Assembly: GCA_944387285.1 (NCBI GenBank)
Contig: CALXEH010000017.1
Location: 1-39,407 of the forward strand
Length of the DNA: 39,407 nucleotides
DNA from: an uncultured Oscillospiraceae bacterium
GTDB lineage: Bacteria; Bacillota; Clostridia; Oscillospirales; Oscillospiraceae
Reading direction: 5' to 3'
Below are positions 1-7,641 of the stretch, one piece after another; positions within the stretch are counted from its first letter, which is position 1; the number at the start of each line of letters is the position of its first letter. Made by a program: the position numbers and the translations under genes. The notes below the pieces were generated by a model. That model was not told where the DNA came from. It did no database searches and saw only the letters and a list, made by a program, of their open reading frames with translations.

Positions 1-4
1 AACG

Positions 5-50
5 GCGAGGTTTGGAAACCCTTTCGGGCTCCAAACCTCGCTTGTTTTTT
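5..50 (+). terminator. Rho-independent terminator
   Basis: Positions 5-16 pair perfectly with 30-41 (GCGAGGTTTGGA against its complement), with an inner CCC/GGG pairing in the loop, followed by TTGTTTTTT at 42-50. The T-run lies on the plus strand, so the hairpin most clearly ends a plus-strand gene left of the window. It may also stop minus-strand transcription leaving nupQ, but the bases that would show a T-run on that side are outside the window. Confidence 0.85.
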
Positions 51-100
51 ATGGGCTTGTTTTGCAACGGACCCTTTCAATTTGCGGTTTGCCGCGGGAG

Positions 101-1132
101 TTACCTCGTGCTCTTGTCGTAGGGTATGCCCTCGGCCTTCGGCGCGCGGGAGTTTTTGGAGGTGAAGGCCAGGACGATGAGGGTGATGAGGTAGGGCAGC
201 ATGCGGTAGAAGTTGGCGCTGATGCCTATCTCGGCCAGGGCGAAGACGCCGTCGCCGTTTATGTCGATGCTCGTGTACGCCGCGGCTATGCACTTGAACA
301 GGCCGAAGAGCAGCGCGCCGCCCGCGATGTTCAGCGGCTTCCAGTTGCCGAAGATCATAACGGCCAGGGCGAGGAAGCCGAAGCCGGCCACGTCGCCGTT
401 GGAGGTGCAGTTGGCGGTGGTCAGCGCGTAGACGAAGCCGCCCATGCCGGCCAGGGCGCCGGAGATCGTGGTGCCGGCGTAGCGCATCTTGTAGACGTTG
501 ATGCCCAGGGAATCCGCCGCCTGCGGATTCTCGCCGCAGGCCCGCAGGCGCAGGCCGAAGCGGGTCTTGTAGAGGATGATGGACAGGATGATAAAGAGCA
601 GTATGCAGATATAGGTAGCCAGATAGACCTTGTCCAGGAAGGTGTTGCCCAAAAAGCCCAGATCCGCCGTCCTGTCGTAGCCCAGGGTGGTCTTTTTGAT
701 CATGAACCAGCTGGCGGAGTCGCCGGAGGACATGGTCATGGTGTTCTGGTTGGCAATGATGCGCACGAAGAAGAGCACGATGGCCGGGGCCAGCATGTTC
801 AGGGCCGTGCCGCCGATGGTCTGGTCGGCGCGGAGGTTTACGGAGGCGAAGCTCAGCAGCAGGGAGAAGATGGCGCCCATGACGGCGGCCGCGGCCATGG
901 CGAGCAGTTCCAGGCCCTGCAGGGCCCAGTAGTTGTCCATCTGCTTGGCCATTGTGAAGACTTCCAGCTGCTGTACCTCGCGCACGAAGAGCACGCCTAT
1001 GAAGGCGCCGAAGATCATGAGGCCTTCGAGGGCGAGGTTGATGATGCCGCTGCGCTCGGCGAAGACGCCGGCGAGCGCGACGATCATGAGCGGTATGGCG
1101 TAGATCAGCGTCTGCTGGATCAGGAATGTCAT
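101..1132 (-). CDS. nupQ: Nucleoside ABC transporter permease, NupQ-type
   Basis: A 343-residue polytopic membrane protein of the branched-chain/ribose permease superfamily, closest in pattern to Bacillus NupQ (YufQ) and other BmpC-type permeases. With NupP it would form the membrane channel of a nucleoside importer. The N-terminus is typical (AERSGIINLALEGLMIFGA, about residues 25-43), followed by many hydrophobic segments and the conserved LRACGENPQAADSLGIN loop near residues 195-212. The ATG overlaps the stop of nupP by four bases (ATGA), so the two are translationally coupled. It is the last gene of the nupOPQ operon. Family assignment is secure; the exact substrate (purine or pyrimidine nucleosides) is inferred from the family and not from the sequence itself. 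Confidence 0.9.
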   Translation of the reverse strand: MTFLIQQTLIYAIPLMIVALAGVFAERSGIINLALEGLMIFGAFIGVLFVREVQQLEVFTMAKQMDNYWALQGLELLAMAAAAVMGAIFSLLLSFASVNLRADQTIGGTALNMLAPAIVLFFVRIIANQNTMTMSSGDSASWFMIKKTTLGYDRTADLGFLGNTFLDKVYLATYICILLFIILSIILYKTRFGLRLRACGENPQAADSLGINVYKMRYAGTTISGALAGMGGFVYALTTANCTSNGDVAGFGFLALAVMIFGNWKPLNIAGGALLFGLFKCIAAAYTSIDINGDGVFALAEIGISANFYRMLPYLITLIVLAFTSKNSRAPKAEGIPYDKSTR

Positions 1133-2382
1133 TCCGCCTCGCCTCCCTTCTGAGTTTCCGCGGCGTCCGCGGCTTTTTTCTCCCCTGGCTCATAGCCCAG
1201 CTTCGGGATGGATTCGAGCTGCCTGCGCTTTTTCTTGCCGGTTATCAGCATCTTGATGACGAGGGAGAAGGCGCTCAGGTAGACGATGACGGCGATGATG
1301 ACGTCCGTCAGGTACTCGTTGTAGGGCGTGAGGCTGGTGAGCTGCTGGCCGGCGATGTCCAGCATGGACATAAAGATGCCGGTGAAGATGACGCCCAGCG
1401 GGCTGTTGGCCGCGAGCAGGGCGACGGGTATGCCGTTGAAGCCCGTGGCGGGCAGGGACTGGTAGGTGCTCCAGTAAAACTCGGTGTTGCCGGAGAGGTA
1501 GTAGAGCGCCGCGCCGCCGCCTGCCAGGGCGCCGGCGATGGCCATGGACAGCACGATGTTCCGCTTGTCCTTGATGCCTGCGTAGCGCGCCGCATGCCGG
1601 TTGCTGCCGCAGGCCTTGAGCTGATAGCCCAGGGTGGTCTTGTTTATCACGATGTACATAAGTATCGCGATGAGGACGGCCACGACGATGCCGCCGTTGA
1701 CCTGGCTGCCGGGGAAGATCTTGTCCAGGCCGAGCTTTGCGGTCTCGACGCCGTTGTAGGTGGTCTTATAGACGTAGCCGCTCTTGGTGTTCTCGACCAT
1801 GTTCCTGAAATTGCTGTTTTCAAAGGCCCATGTGACGACGTTGGCGGCTATCCAGTTGGTCATGATGGAGGCCAGGACCTCGTTGATGTTCAGATACGCC
1901 TTGACGAGGCCGGGGATGCAGCCCCAGAGCGCGCCGGCGGCCATGCCGCCCAGGAAGGCGATGAACCAGATGATGACGGGGTGGATGACGTCGCTCGGTA
2001 TGGAGAGCGCCAGCATGAGGCTGGCCATGGTGCCCATGAGGTACTGGCCGGGCGCGCCGATGTTGAACAGGCCGGTCTTGAAGGCCACGGCGACGGAGAG
2101 GCCCGTCATTATGAGCGGCGTGGCCCTGAAGAGCATGTTGCCCGTGCTGACAGGGTTGAAGCCAAAGGTCAGGACGCCATCCGTGCGGCCGGTGGAGAAA
2201 ATGTTGGCGAGGACGATGCGCACGCCCTCCCATGCGCTCTTGGGCGAGAGGTTCCCGCTGGTGTAGCCGACGACGAGGATAACTACGCAGCCGACCAGCA
2301 GGCCGATGATGATGGAGGCAAGGCTGGCTAAGACGGTTCTGGTGCCGTCCTTGCTCCAGAAGCCGTCCAGGCGGTCTTTCAT
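1129..2382 (-). CDS. nupP: Nucleoside ABC transporter permease, NupP-type
   Basis: A 417-residue membrane permease, partner of NupQ. It starts with a short cytoplasmic stretch and a first hydrophobic segment at about residues 15-40, and carries the conserved FNIGAPGQYLMG motif around residues 105-120 and the LKACGSNRHAARYAGI loop around residues 255-270. The C-terminal 40 residues are charged and cytoplasmic (KKKRRQLESIP and after). The length fits NupP-type permeases, which are longer than NupQ-type. Its ATG overlaps the nupO stop by four bases, and GGAGGAG lies just upstream, so the order nupO-nupP-nupQ is one transcription unit. Confidence 0.9.
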   Translation of the reverse strand: MKDRLDGFWSKDGTRTVLASLASIIIGLLVGCVVILVVGYTSGNLSPKSAWEGVRIVLANIFSTGRTDGVLTFGFNPVSTGNMLFRATPLIMTGLSVAVAFKTGLFNIGAPGQYLMGTMASLMLALSIPSDVIHPVIIWFIAFLGGMAAGALWGCIPGLVKAYLNINEVLASIMTNWIAANVVTWAFENSNFRNMVENTKSGYVYKTTYNGVETAKLGLDKIFPGSQVNGGIVVAVLIAILMYIVINKTTLGYQLKACGSNRHAARYAGIKDKRNIVLSMAIAGALAGGGAALYYLSGNTEFYWSTYQSLPATGFNGIPVALLAANSPLGVIFTGIFMSMLDIAGQQLTSLTPYNEYLTDVIIAVIVYLSAFSLVIKMLITGKKKRRQLESIPKLGYEPGEKKAADAAETQKGGEAE

Positions 2383-3926
2383 GCCGTCTCCTCCTTTCCT
2401 GCGTCGCGCTTGGCGCCGGCCATGTAGAGGCCGAGCTCCTGCACGGAGGTCTTCTTCGGGTCGAGCTCGCCTACGATCTCGCCCTCGTACATGACTAGTA
2501 TGCGGTCGGAGAGGCTCATGACCTCATCCAGCTCCAGGCTCACCAGCAGTATCGCCTTGCCCGCGTCGCGCTCGGCCACGAGCTGGCCGTGTATGTACTC
2601 TATGGCGCCGACGTCGAGGCCGCGCGTGGGCTGGACGGCGACGACCAGGGACTTGTCCCTGTCGAGTTCGCGGGCGATGATGGCCTTCTGCTGGTTGCCG
2701 CCCGACATGCTCCTCGCCCGCGTCACCGGGCCCTGGCCGGAGCGCACGTCGAACTTGTCAATGAGCCGCTCGGCGTACTTGCGCACGCTGACGTTGTCTA
2801 TGAATCCCGCGTGCTGGAACTGCTTTTCCTGGAAGCGCTGCAGCACCAGGTTCTGCTCCAGCGTGAAGTCCAGCACCAGGCCGTGCTTGTGCCTGTCCTC
2901 GGGTATGTGGCTCATGTTCTCGCCGCGGGCGGCTATGGAGGCGTGGGATATGTCCCGCCCGCAGAGCGTGATGCTGCCCTTTTCGGGCTTTTCCAGGCCG
3001 GTCAGGCCGTAGACCAGCTCGGTCTGGCCGTTGCCGTCTATGCCCGCGATGCAGACGATCTCGCCCGCGTGCACATCGAAGCTGACGCCCTTCACCGCGT
3101 CCTTCTTGTGTATCCTGGACTTGACGTGCAGGTCCCTGACGCTCAGCACCGTATCCTTGGGCTTGGCCTCGTCCTTCTGGATCTCCAGCTGCACCGGGCG
3201 GCCGACCATCATGTTGGAGAGCGCCTGCTTGTTCGTGTCGCAGGTGTTGACCGTGCCGATGCCCTTGCCCTTGCGCAGGACGGTGACCCGGTCCGAGACC
3301 TCCATGATCTCGTTGAGCTTGTGGGAGATGAAGAGGATGCTCTTGCCCTCCTTGGCGAAACCGCGCATCGTGTGCATGAGCTCTTCGATCTCCTGCGGGG
3401 TGAGCACCGCGGTGGGCTCGTCGAAAATGAGGATCTCGTTGTCGCGGTAGAGCATCTTGAGGATCTCCACGCGCTGCTGCATGCCGACGGTGATGTCCTC
3501 GACCTTCGCGTCGAGATCGACATGGAGCCCGTACTTTTCCGAGAGGGCCTCTACCTTTTTGCGGGCCTCCTTCTTCTGCAGGAAGCCGAGCTTGGTCGTC
3601 TCCGCGCCCAGGATGATGTTGTCGAGCACGGTGAAGACCTCGATGAGCTTGAAGTGCTGGTGCACCATGCCTATGCCCAGTGCCGTGGCGTCGTTCGGGT
3701 CGTTGATCTTCACGACCTCGCCGTTTTTCTTTATGACGCCCTCCTCGGGTTGATACATGCCGAAGAGCACGCTCATGAGCGTACTTTTTCCGGCGCCGTT
3801 TTCGCCCAGAAGTGCGTGTATCTCGCCCTTTCTGAGCTGAAGCGTGATGTTGTCATTTGCGACTATGCCCGGGAACCGCTTTGTAATGCCGAGCATTTCG
3901 ATTATGTACTCCGGCTGCGCTGCCAC
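2379..3926 (-). CDS. nupO: Nucleoside ABC transporter ATP-binding protein, NupO-type
   Basis: A 515-residue protein with two tandem ABC ATPase domains, as in the sugar/nucleoside importers. The first has Walker A GENGAGKST at residues 41-49, the family-typical signature VGMQQRVEIL and Walker B ILIFDEPTA. The second has a degenerate P-loop (GIDGNGQTE), a signature MSGGNQQK and a Walker B-like VVAVQPTRGLD, which is normal for this family. The start is GTG at 3926, preceded by a strong purine-rich ribosome site (AAAGGGGGCGGGG). A gene for the substrate-binding BMP lipoprotein, usually next to nupO, is not present in the 160 bases upstream, which hold a promoter instead. Confidence 0.92.
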   Translation of the reverse strand: MAAQPEYIIEMLGITKRFPGIVANDNITLQLRKGEIHALLGENGAGKSTLMSVLFGMYQPEEGVIKKNGEVVKINDPNDATALGIGMVHQHFKLIEVFTVLDNIILGAETTKLGFLQKKEARKKVEALSEKYGLHVDLDAKVEDITVGMQQRVEILKMLYRDNEILIFDEPTAVLTPQEIEELMHTMRGFAKEGKSILFISHKLNEIMEVSDRVTVLRKGKGIGTVNTCDTNKQALSNMMVGRPVQLEIQKDEAKPKDTVLSVRDLHVKSRIHKKDAVKGVSFDVHAGEIVCIAGIDGNGQTELVYGLTGLEKPEKGSITLCGRDISHASIAARGENMSHIPEDRHKHGLVLDFTLEQNLVLQRFQEKQFQHAGFIDNVSVRKYAERLIDKFDVRSGQGPVTRARSMSGGNQQKAIIARELDRDKSLVVAVQPTRGLDVGAIEYIHGQLVAERDAGKAILLVSLELDEVMSLSDRILVMYEGEIVGELDPKKTSVQELGLYMAGAKRDAGKEETA

Positions 3927-3957
3927 CGCCCCGCCCCCTTTTAGCTTAATCTCCTTT

Positions 3958-3986
3958 ATTATAATTTACACTTCAGCAAAAAACAA
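3958..3986 (-). promoter_or_regulatory. Promoter of nupOPQ
   Basis: On the minus strand, TTGTTT at 3981-3986 and TATAAT at 3958-3963 are separated by exactly 17 bases. Transcription would start around 3951, leaving a leader of about 25 bases before the GTG of nupO. No riboswitch-sized leader fits in. Confidence 0.65.
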
Positions 3987-4036
3987 GAAATTTATGCAGT
4001 TTCCGCGCCCTTCGGCGGCCGTCCTGCGCAAGCAGA

Positions 4037-4062
4037 GAGCGGCAGGTTCCCGCCTGCCGCTC
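4037..4062 (-). terminator. Hairpin after iorB, probable terminator
   Basis: GAGCGGCAGG at 4037-4046 pairs perfectly with 4053-4062 around a six-base loop. It lies 24 bases after the iorB stop and before the nupOPQ promoter. The T-run on the minus side is poor (TCTCTGCTTG), so termination is plausible but not certain. Confidence 0.5.
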
Positions 4063-4085
4063 CGCTTCCTCTATCCCTCCCGCGT

Positions 4086-4664
4086 TCAGGCTTCCAATCC
4101 GGCCCTGAACGCCTTTTTGTTCATCTCCACGAAGGCCGGCTTCACGCAGGCCTCGAGCGCCGCGTCCCAGTCCATGCCCTCGAGCCCGAGGGCCTTCACC
4201 GTGGCGCCCAGGAGCACCACGTTGGCCGCCTTCTCGTTGCCGAGCTCGCCGGCGATCTTCGTCGCCTTGATGACGCGCGTGTCCGCGTTCTTCTCCTTCA
4301 CCCGGTCGATGCAGTCCTCCGGGTACTGAGCCATGCCCTGCAGCGTGGGCAGGGACTGTATCGCGTGGTCGTTTATGATGACCACGCCGCCGTCCACCTT
4401 GACATCGTCCAGGTAGCGCAGCGCCTCCATCTTCTCAAAGGCCACCAGCACGTCGGCCGAGCCCTTGCCGATGATGGGCGAATACACCTTGTCGCCGTAG
4501 CGCACCTGCGTAGTAACGCTGCCGCCGCGCTGGCTCATGCCGTGGATCTCGCTCATCTTCACGTCATAGCCCGCCTCGATGAGCGCGTAGCTCAGTATCT
4601 TGCTGGCCAGTATCGTGCCCTGGCCGCCGACGCCGCAGAGCACCACGTTTTTCACATTTGACAT
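4086..4664 (-). CDS. iorB: Indolepyruvate ferredoxin oxidoreductase, beta subunit
   Basis: The gamma-domain subunit of the oxygen-sensitive enzyme that oxidatively decarboxylates aryl pyruvates (from Trp, Phe, Tyr) to aryl-acetyl-CoA and passes electrons to ferredoxin; cytoplasmic. The 192-residue chain shows the family's glycine-rich start (VVLCGVGGQGTILASKIL, residues 6-23) and the EIHGMSQRGGSV motif near residues 40-52. I chose the ATG at 4664 because the protein family begins here and AGGTGG lies just upstream; a longer reading frame to 4745 only overlaps the iorA 3' end out of frame. It starts one base after the iorA stop, so iorA and iorB are coupled. Confidence 0.92.
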   Translation of the reverse strand: MSNVKNVVLCGVGGQGTILASKILSYALIEAGYDVKMSEIHGMSQRGGSVTTQVRYGDKVYSPIIGKGSADVLVAFEKMEALRYLDDVKVDGGVVIINDHAIQSLPTLQGMAQYPEDCIDRVKEKNADTRVIKATKIAGELGNEKAANVVLLGATVKALGLEGMDWDAALEACVKPAFVEMNKKAFRAGLEA

Positions 4665-4665
4665 T

Positions 4666-6450
4666 TCAGCCACCCACCTTTCCCATAGCCTTCTTGGGGC
4701 AGACCTGGGCGCAGACGCCGCAGCCGGCGCAGGCCACGCGGTCAATGTTCGCCTTCTTCGCCGCGGCGTCGAAGCTGATCGCCGGGCAGCCCAGGCGCAG
4801 GCAGCTCTTGCAGCCTATGCAGGCCTCGGCGTCTATCTGATACGGCGTCCTGTCCGTGCCGAACTCCGCCTTGTCCTCCGGGCTGCGCTTCTTGAGCGCA
4901 CAGGGATAGCGCGTTATCACCAGCGAGGGGCCCTCGTACTCGATGGCCGCCTTGAGCGCCTTGCGCGTCGCCTCAAGGTCCATCGGGTTGACCTTGTATA
5001 TCTCAGTCATGCCGAAGGCCCGCGCCACGCCCTCTATGTCCGCCGGGTAGGCGTGCTCGCCCGTGATCGTGTAGCCGGAACCCGGGTTCTCCTGGTGGCC
5101 CGTCATGCCCGTTATCCGGTTGTCCACCACGATGAGCGTCACATCGGAGTGATTGTACACCGCGTCGAGCATGCTGTTCATGCCCGTGTGGAAGAAGGTC
5201 GAGTCGCCCACGACGCCGACGATCTTTTTCTTCTCGCCGAACTTCGTCATTATCTTCGCCGCGCCGTGGGCCATGGAGAAGCCCGAGCCCATGCACAGCG
5301 CAAAGTCCTTCGCGTTCAGGGGCGGGTTGCCCGAGAGCGCGTAGCAGCCGATATCGCCTATCGCGATTACGTCCTTTATCTTGCCCAGCTCGTAGAACAG
5401 GCCCACATGCGGGCAGCCCGCGCAGAGCATCGGCGGGCGGCCGGGCACCACGGACTTGTCGTACTCCATCGTCGGCACGACCTCGCCCGTCAGCGCCTTG
5501 CGCACGATATCCGGGTTCAGCTCGCCCTCTATCGGCACCAGGGCCTTGCCCGTGCACTCTATGCCGGCGGCCCGGAGCAGATCCTCCATATAGGGCTCCA
5601 GCTCCTCTACGACGTAGAGCTTCTTCACCTTCGCGGCGAACTTCCGGATGCTCTCAATGGGCATCGGGCTCGTCATGCCGCACTTGAAGTACGAGGCCTT
5701 GTCGCCGTACACCTCCCTGGCGTACTGGTACGCCGCGCCGGCGGAGACTATGCCCACCCCGTCGGTGTGCCACTCCTCGCGGTTGAGCGGACACTCCTCC
5801 GTGTACTCGAGCAGCTTCGCCCAGCGCTTCTCCACCGCCGCGTGCATGCCCTTCGCCATCGCCGGCACCGGGTCGAATTTCGCGCGGTTCTTCACATATT
5901 CCTTCTTCTTCGGCTCCTGTACCTCGCCGAACTCCACAAGGCTCTTGCTGTGGCAGACGCGGGTCGTCATCCTGAGCATGACCGGGCTGTCAAAGCGCTC
6001 GCTCAGCTCGTAGCCCATCACCGCCATGTCCTTCGCCTCCTGGGAATCCGAAGGCTCCAGCATGATGAACTTGCCCATCCTGGCGTAGAAGCGGTTGTCC
6101 TGCTCGTTCTGCGAGGAGTGCAGGCCCGGGTCGTCCGCCGACACGAAGCACATGCCGCCATTGACGCCCGTGTAGGCAAAGGTCAGCAGCGGGTCCGCCG
6201 CCACGTTCAGTCCGACATGCTTCATCGCCGCGAAGGAGCGGCCGCCCACAAAGGACGCGCCCACCGCGGCCTCAAAGGCCACCTTCTCGTTCGGGGCCCA
6301 CTCGCAGGTTATGCTGTCTTTGTACTTCTCGGCAACGTTTTCCAGTATCTCCGTGCTCGGCGTACCCGGATACGCGGACGCAAAGGCCACGCCCGCCTCA
6401 TACAGGCCGCGGGCAACAGCCTCGTTGCCGGTCATAAGGTTTTTGGCCAT
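4666..6450 (-). CDS. iorA: Indolepyruvate ferredoxin oxidoreductase, alpha subunit
   Basis: The 594-residue catalytic subunit. The N-terminal part is a pyruvate:ferredoxin oxidoreductase alpha-type domain (AYPGTPSTEILE, residues about 26-37). The middle part binds thiamine pyrophosphate: GDIGCYALS, then GSGFSMAHGAAK and VVGDSTFFHTGM. The C-terminus carries two [4Fe-4S] ferredoxin motifs, with cysteines at 544, 547, 550, 555 and at 574, 577, 580, 584. A clear ribosome site (AAAGGGTGAG) precedes the ATG. It is the first gene of the iorAB operon and faces a divergent GntR regulator, which suggests control by an aromatic amino-acid or keto-acid signal (inference). Confidence 0.95.
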   Translation of the reverse strand: MAKNLMTGNEAVARGLYEAGVAFASAYPGTPSTEILENVAEKYKDSITCEWAPNEKVAFEAAVGASFVGGRSFAAMKHVGLNVAADPLLTFAYTGVNGGMCFVSADDPGLHSSQNEQDNRFYARMGKFIMLEPSDSQEAKDMAVMGYELSERFDSPVMLRMTTRVCHSKSLVEFGEVQEPKKKEYVKNRAKFDPVPAMAKGMHAAVEKRWAKLLEYTEECPLNREEWHTDGVGIVSAGAAYQYAREVYGDKASYFKCGMTSPMPIESIRKFAAKVKKLYVVEELEPYMEDLLRAAGIECTGKALVPIEGELNPDIVRKALTGEVVPTMEYDKSVVPGRPPMLCAGCPHVGLFYELGKIKDVIAIGDIGCYALSGNPPLNAKDFALCMGSGFSMAHGAAKIMTKFGEKKKIVGVVGDSTFFHTGMNSMLDAVYNHSDVTLIVVDNRITGMTGHQENPGSGYTITGEHAYPADIEGVARAFGMTEIYKVNPMDLEATRKALKAAIEYEGPSLVITRYPCALKKRSPEDKAEFGTDRTPYQIDAEACIGCKSCLRLGCPAISFDAAAKKANIDRVACAGCGVCAQVCPKKAMGKVGG

Positions 6451-6511
6451 ATTCTCACCCTTTCGTTCAGCTTCATATGACGCGCTGCCGCGTCCTGTTC
6501 GCTATGTAGTC

Positions 6512-6524
6512 TGGTTCAACACCA
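6512..6524. promoter_or_regulatory. Candidate GntR/FadR operator at iorAB
   Basis: TGGTTCAACACCA is an imperfect palindrome with TGGT and ACCA half-sites, as known for FadR-subfamily GntR regulators (whose best-studied sites space them by three bases; here the gap is five). It directly abuts the -10 box of iorAB, so a bound protein would block transcription. The gene for such a regulator starts 180 bases away. The match is by inspection only. Confidence 0.5.
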
Positions 6525-6552
6525 TAATATATTCATTATCCATAAAAGTCAA
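6524..6552 (-). promoter_or_regulatory. Promoter of iorAB
   Basis: Minus strand: TTGACT at 6547-6552, a 17-base spacer, and TATTAT at 6524-6529. Both boxes differ from the sigma-A consensus by one base. The start site would fall within the TGGT-ACCA palindrome, about 65 bases before the iorA ATG. Confidence 0.75.
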
Positions 6553-6617
6553 GAGCAATTACAGCCTATATATCACAAATTTACACAATGATTTCTCGCA
6601 TTTTTTATAAATCGCTC

Positions 6618-6646
6618 TTGCAAACGGGCGCGGAATAATTTATACT
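6618..6646 (+). promoter_or_regulatory. Promoter of the gntR gene
   Basis: Plus strand: TTGCAA at 6618-6623, a 17-base spacer, then TATACT at 6641-6646. The start would be near 6653. A loose TTGG-N11-CCAA inverted repeat follows just downstream, possibly an autoregulatory site (weak). Confidence 0.65.
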
Positions 6647-6705
6647 TGAGATAGCTATTGGCGCATTAAATTCCAAAAGCAGCAAAAAAACAAGGGGGCG
6701 GGCGC

Positions 6706-7455
6706 ATGGATGAGGATATGAGGATAAGGAAGGTCTCCGCTTCGGAGCAGGTCTGCGAGGCGATCCAGGCGCAGATAAGCTCCGGTACCTGGAAGGTCGG
6801 TGAAAAGCTGCCCTCGGAGAGCGAGCTGGCCTCCAAGTTCGGCGTCAACCGCCTGACGGTGCGCATGGCCCTGCAGAAGCTCAACGCCCTCGGCATAGTC
6901 GAGACGCGCACGGGCAGCGGCACCTTTGTCATAGAGTTCGACTTTGAGAGCTACCTCAAGACCGCGTCGAAGTTCTACGAGCGCAGCGGCATGATGCAGA
7001 ACGTCACGGAGTTCCGCAACCACATCGAGATAGAATGTGCGCGCCTGGCCATAGAGCGCGCCACCGAGGAGGACCTGTGCGAGCTGGAGCGCCTGGCCCT
7101 CAAGCACCGCGAGGCCTGGGCGGATACCGAGGGCCTGACGCATGAGGAATGGTGCAAGCGCGTGGCGGCGGCGGACCTGGCCTTTCACGAGCACGTCTGC
7201 CGCATCTCGCACAATCCCCTGTACGCCTACGCCTTCGCCGTGGCCAGGGAACCCATACACCAGTACATGCTCTTCTGCCTGTCCAAATGGATGCCCGAGC
7301 TCGTGCGCAGCTTCCGGCTGGACAAGCACCGCGACATACACTACTGCATCTATGAGGCCATACGCGCCAAGGACTTCTCCGCCTGTCAGAGCGATTACGC
7401 CGCCATGATCGAGTCCTACACCCGGGTCAACTGGTCCATGCCCGAGGTCGGATGA
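6706..7455 (+). CDS. GntR-family regulator, FadR subfamily (FCD domain)
   Basis: A 249-residue DNA-binding regulator. Residues about 9-75 form the GntR winged helix-turn-helix (GEKLPSESELASKFGVNRLTVRMALQ), ending with the usual beta-hairpin (VETRTGSGTFV). Residues about 95-230 form an all-helical FCD ligand domain with metal/ligand-type residues in FHEHVCRIS and the HRDIHYCIYEAI helix. A strong ribosome site (AAGGGGG) lies nine bases before the ATG. It is divergent from iorAB, so it probably controls that operon. A second related palindrome lies downstream, in front of the secreted protein gene, so the regulon may extend to it. Confidence 0.9.
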   Translation: MDEDMRIRKVSASEQVCEAIQAQISSGTWKVGEKLPSESELASKFGVNRLTVRMALQKLNALGIVETRTGSGTFVIEFDFESYLKTASKFYERSGMMQNVTEFRNHIEIECARLAIERATEEDLCELERLALKHREAWADTEGLTHEEWCKRVAAADLAFHEHVCRISHNPLYAYAFAVAREPIHQYMLFCLSKWMPELVRSFRLDKHRDIHYCIYEAIRAKDFSACQSDYAAMIESYTRVNWSMPEVG

Positions 7456-7497
7456 GCCCTCCGGCCCAAGGAGCGGGCTGGGACGGAAAAAATTGAA

Positions 7498-7550
7498 AAA
7501 ATACGCCATTTCCCTCTTGAAAAAGAAGCTGAAATGGCGTATTTTGTTAT
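7498..7550 (+). terminator. Terminator after gntR
   Basis: Bases 7498-7512 pair with 7531-7545 as a 15-bp stem (AAAATACGCCATTTC and its complement). The loop can form a small inner TCTT/AAGA helix. The stem carries A-runs on one side and T-runs on the other (TTTTGTTATT), so it could act in both directions. Confidence 0.75.
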
Positions 7551-7571
7551 TATATAGACAACGTGACTCAA

Positions 7572-7591
7572 TATATAGTGGCGCAACACCA
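7572..7591 (+). promoter_or_regulatory. Possible -10 box and GntR-like palindrome before the secreted protein gene
   Basis: TATATA at 7572-7577 could be a -10 box; no good -35 is seen (TATTAT at 7549-7554 would give a 17-base spacer). TGGCGCAACACCA at 7579-7591 agrees with the iorAB operator (TGGTTCAACACCA) at 11 of 13 positions and has the same location relative to the -10 box. Confidence 0.3.
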
Positions 7592-7641
7592 AATATTGAA
7601 TTACGCGCTCTCCAAAGGGGAGCAGTCGGGGGGATAAAAAA

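Noticed and set aside
83..95. Small GCGG/CCGC hairpin after nupQ as terminator
   Set aside because: Only four to five base pairs and no T-run on the minus strand; the hairpin at 5-41 is far stronger.
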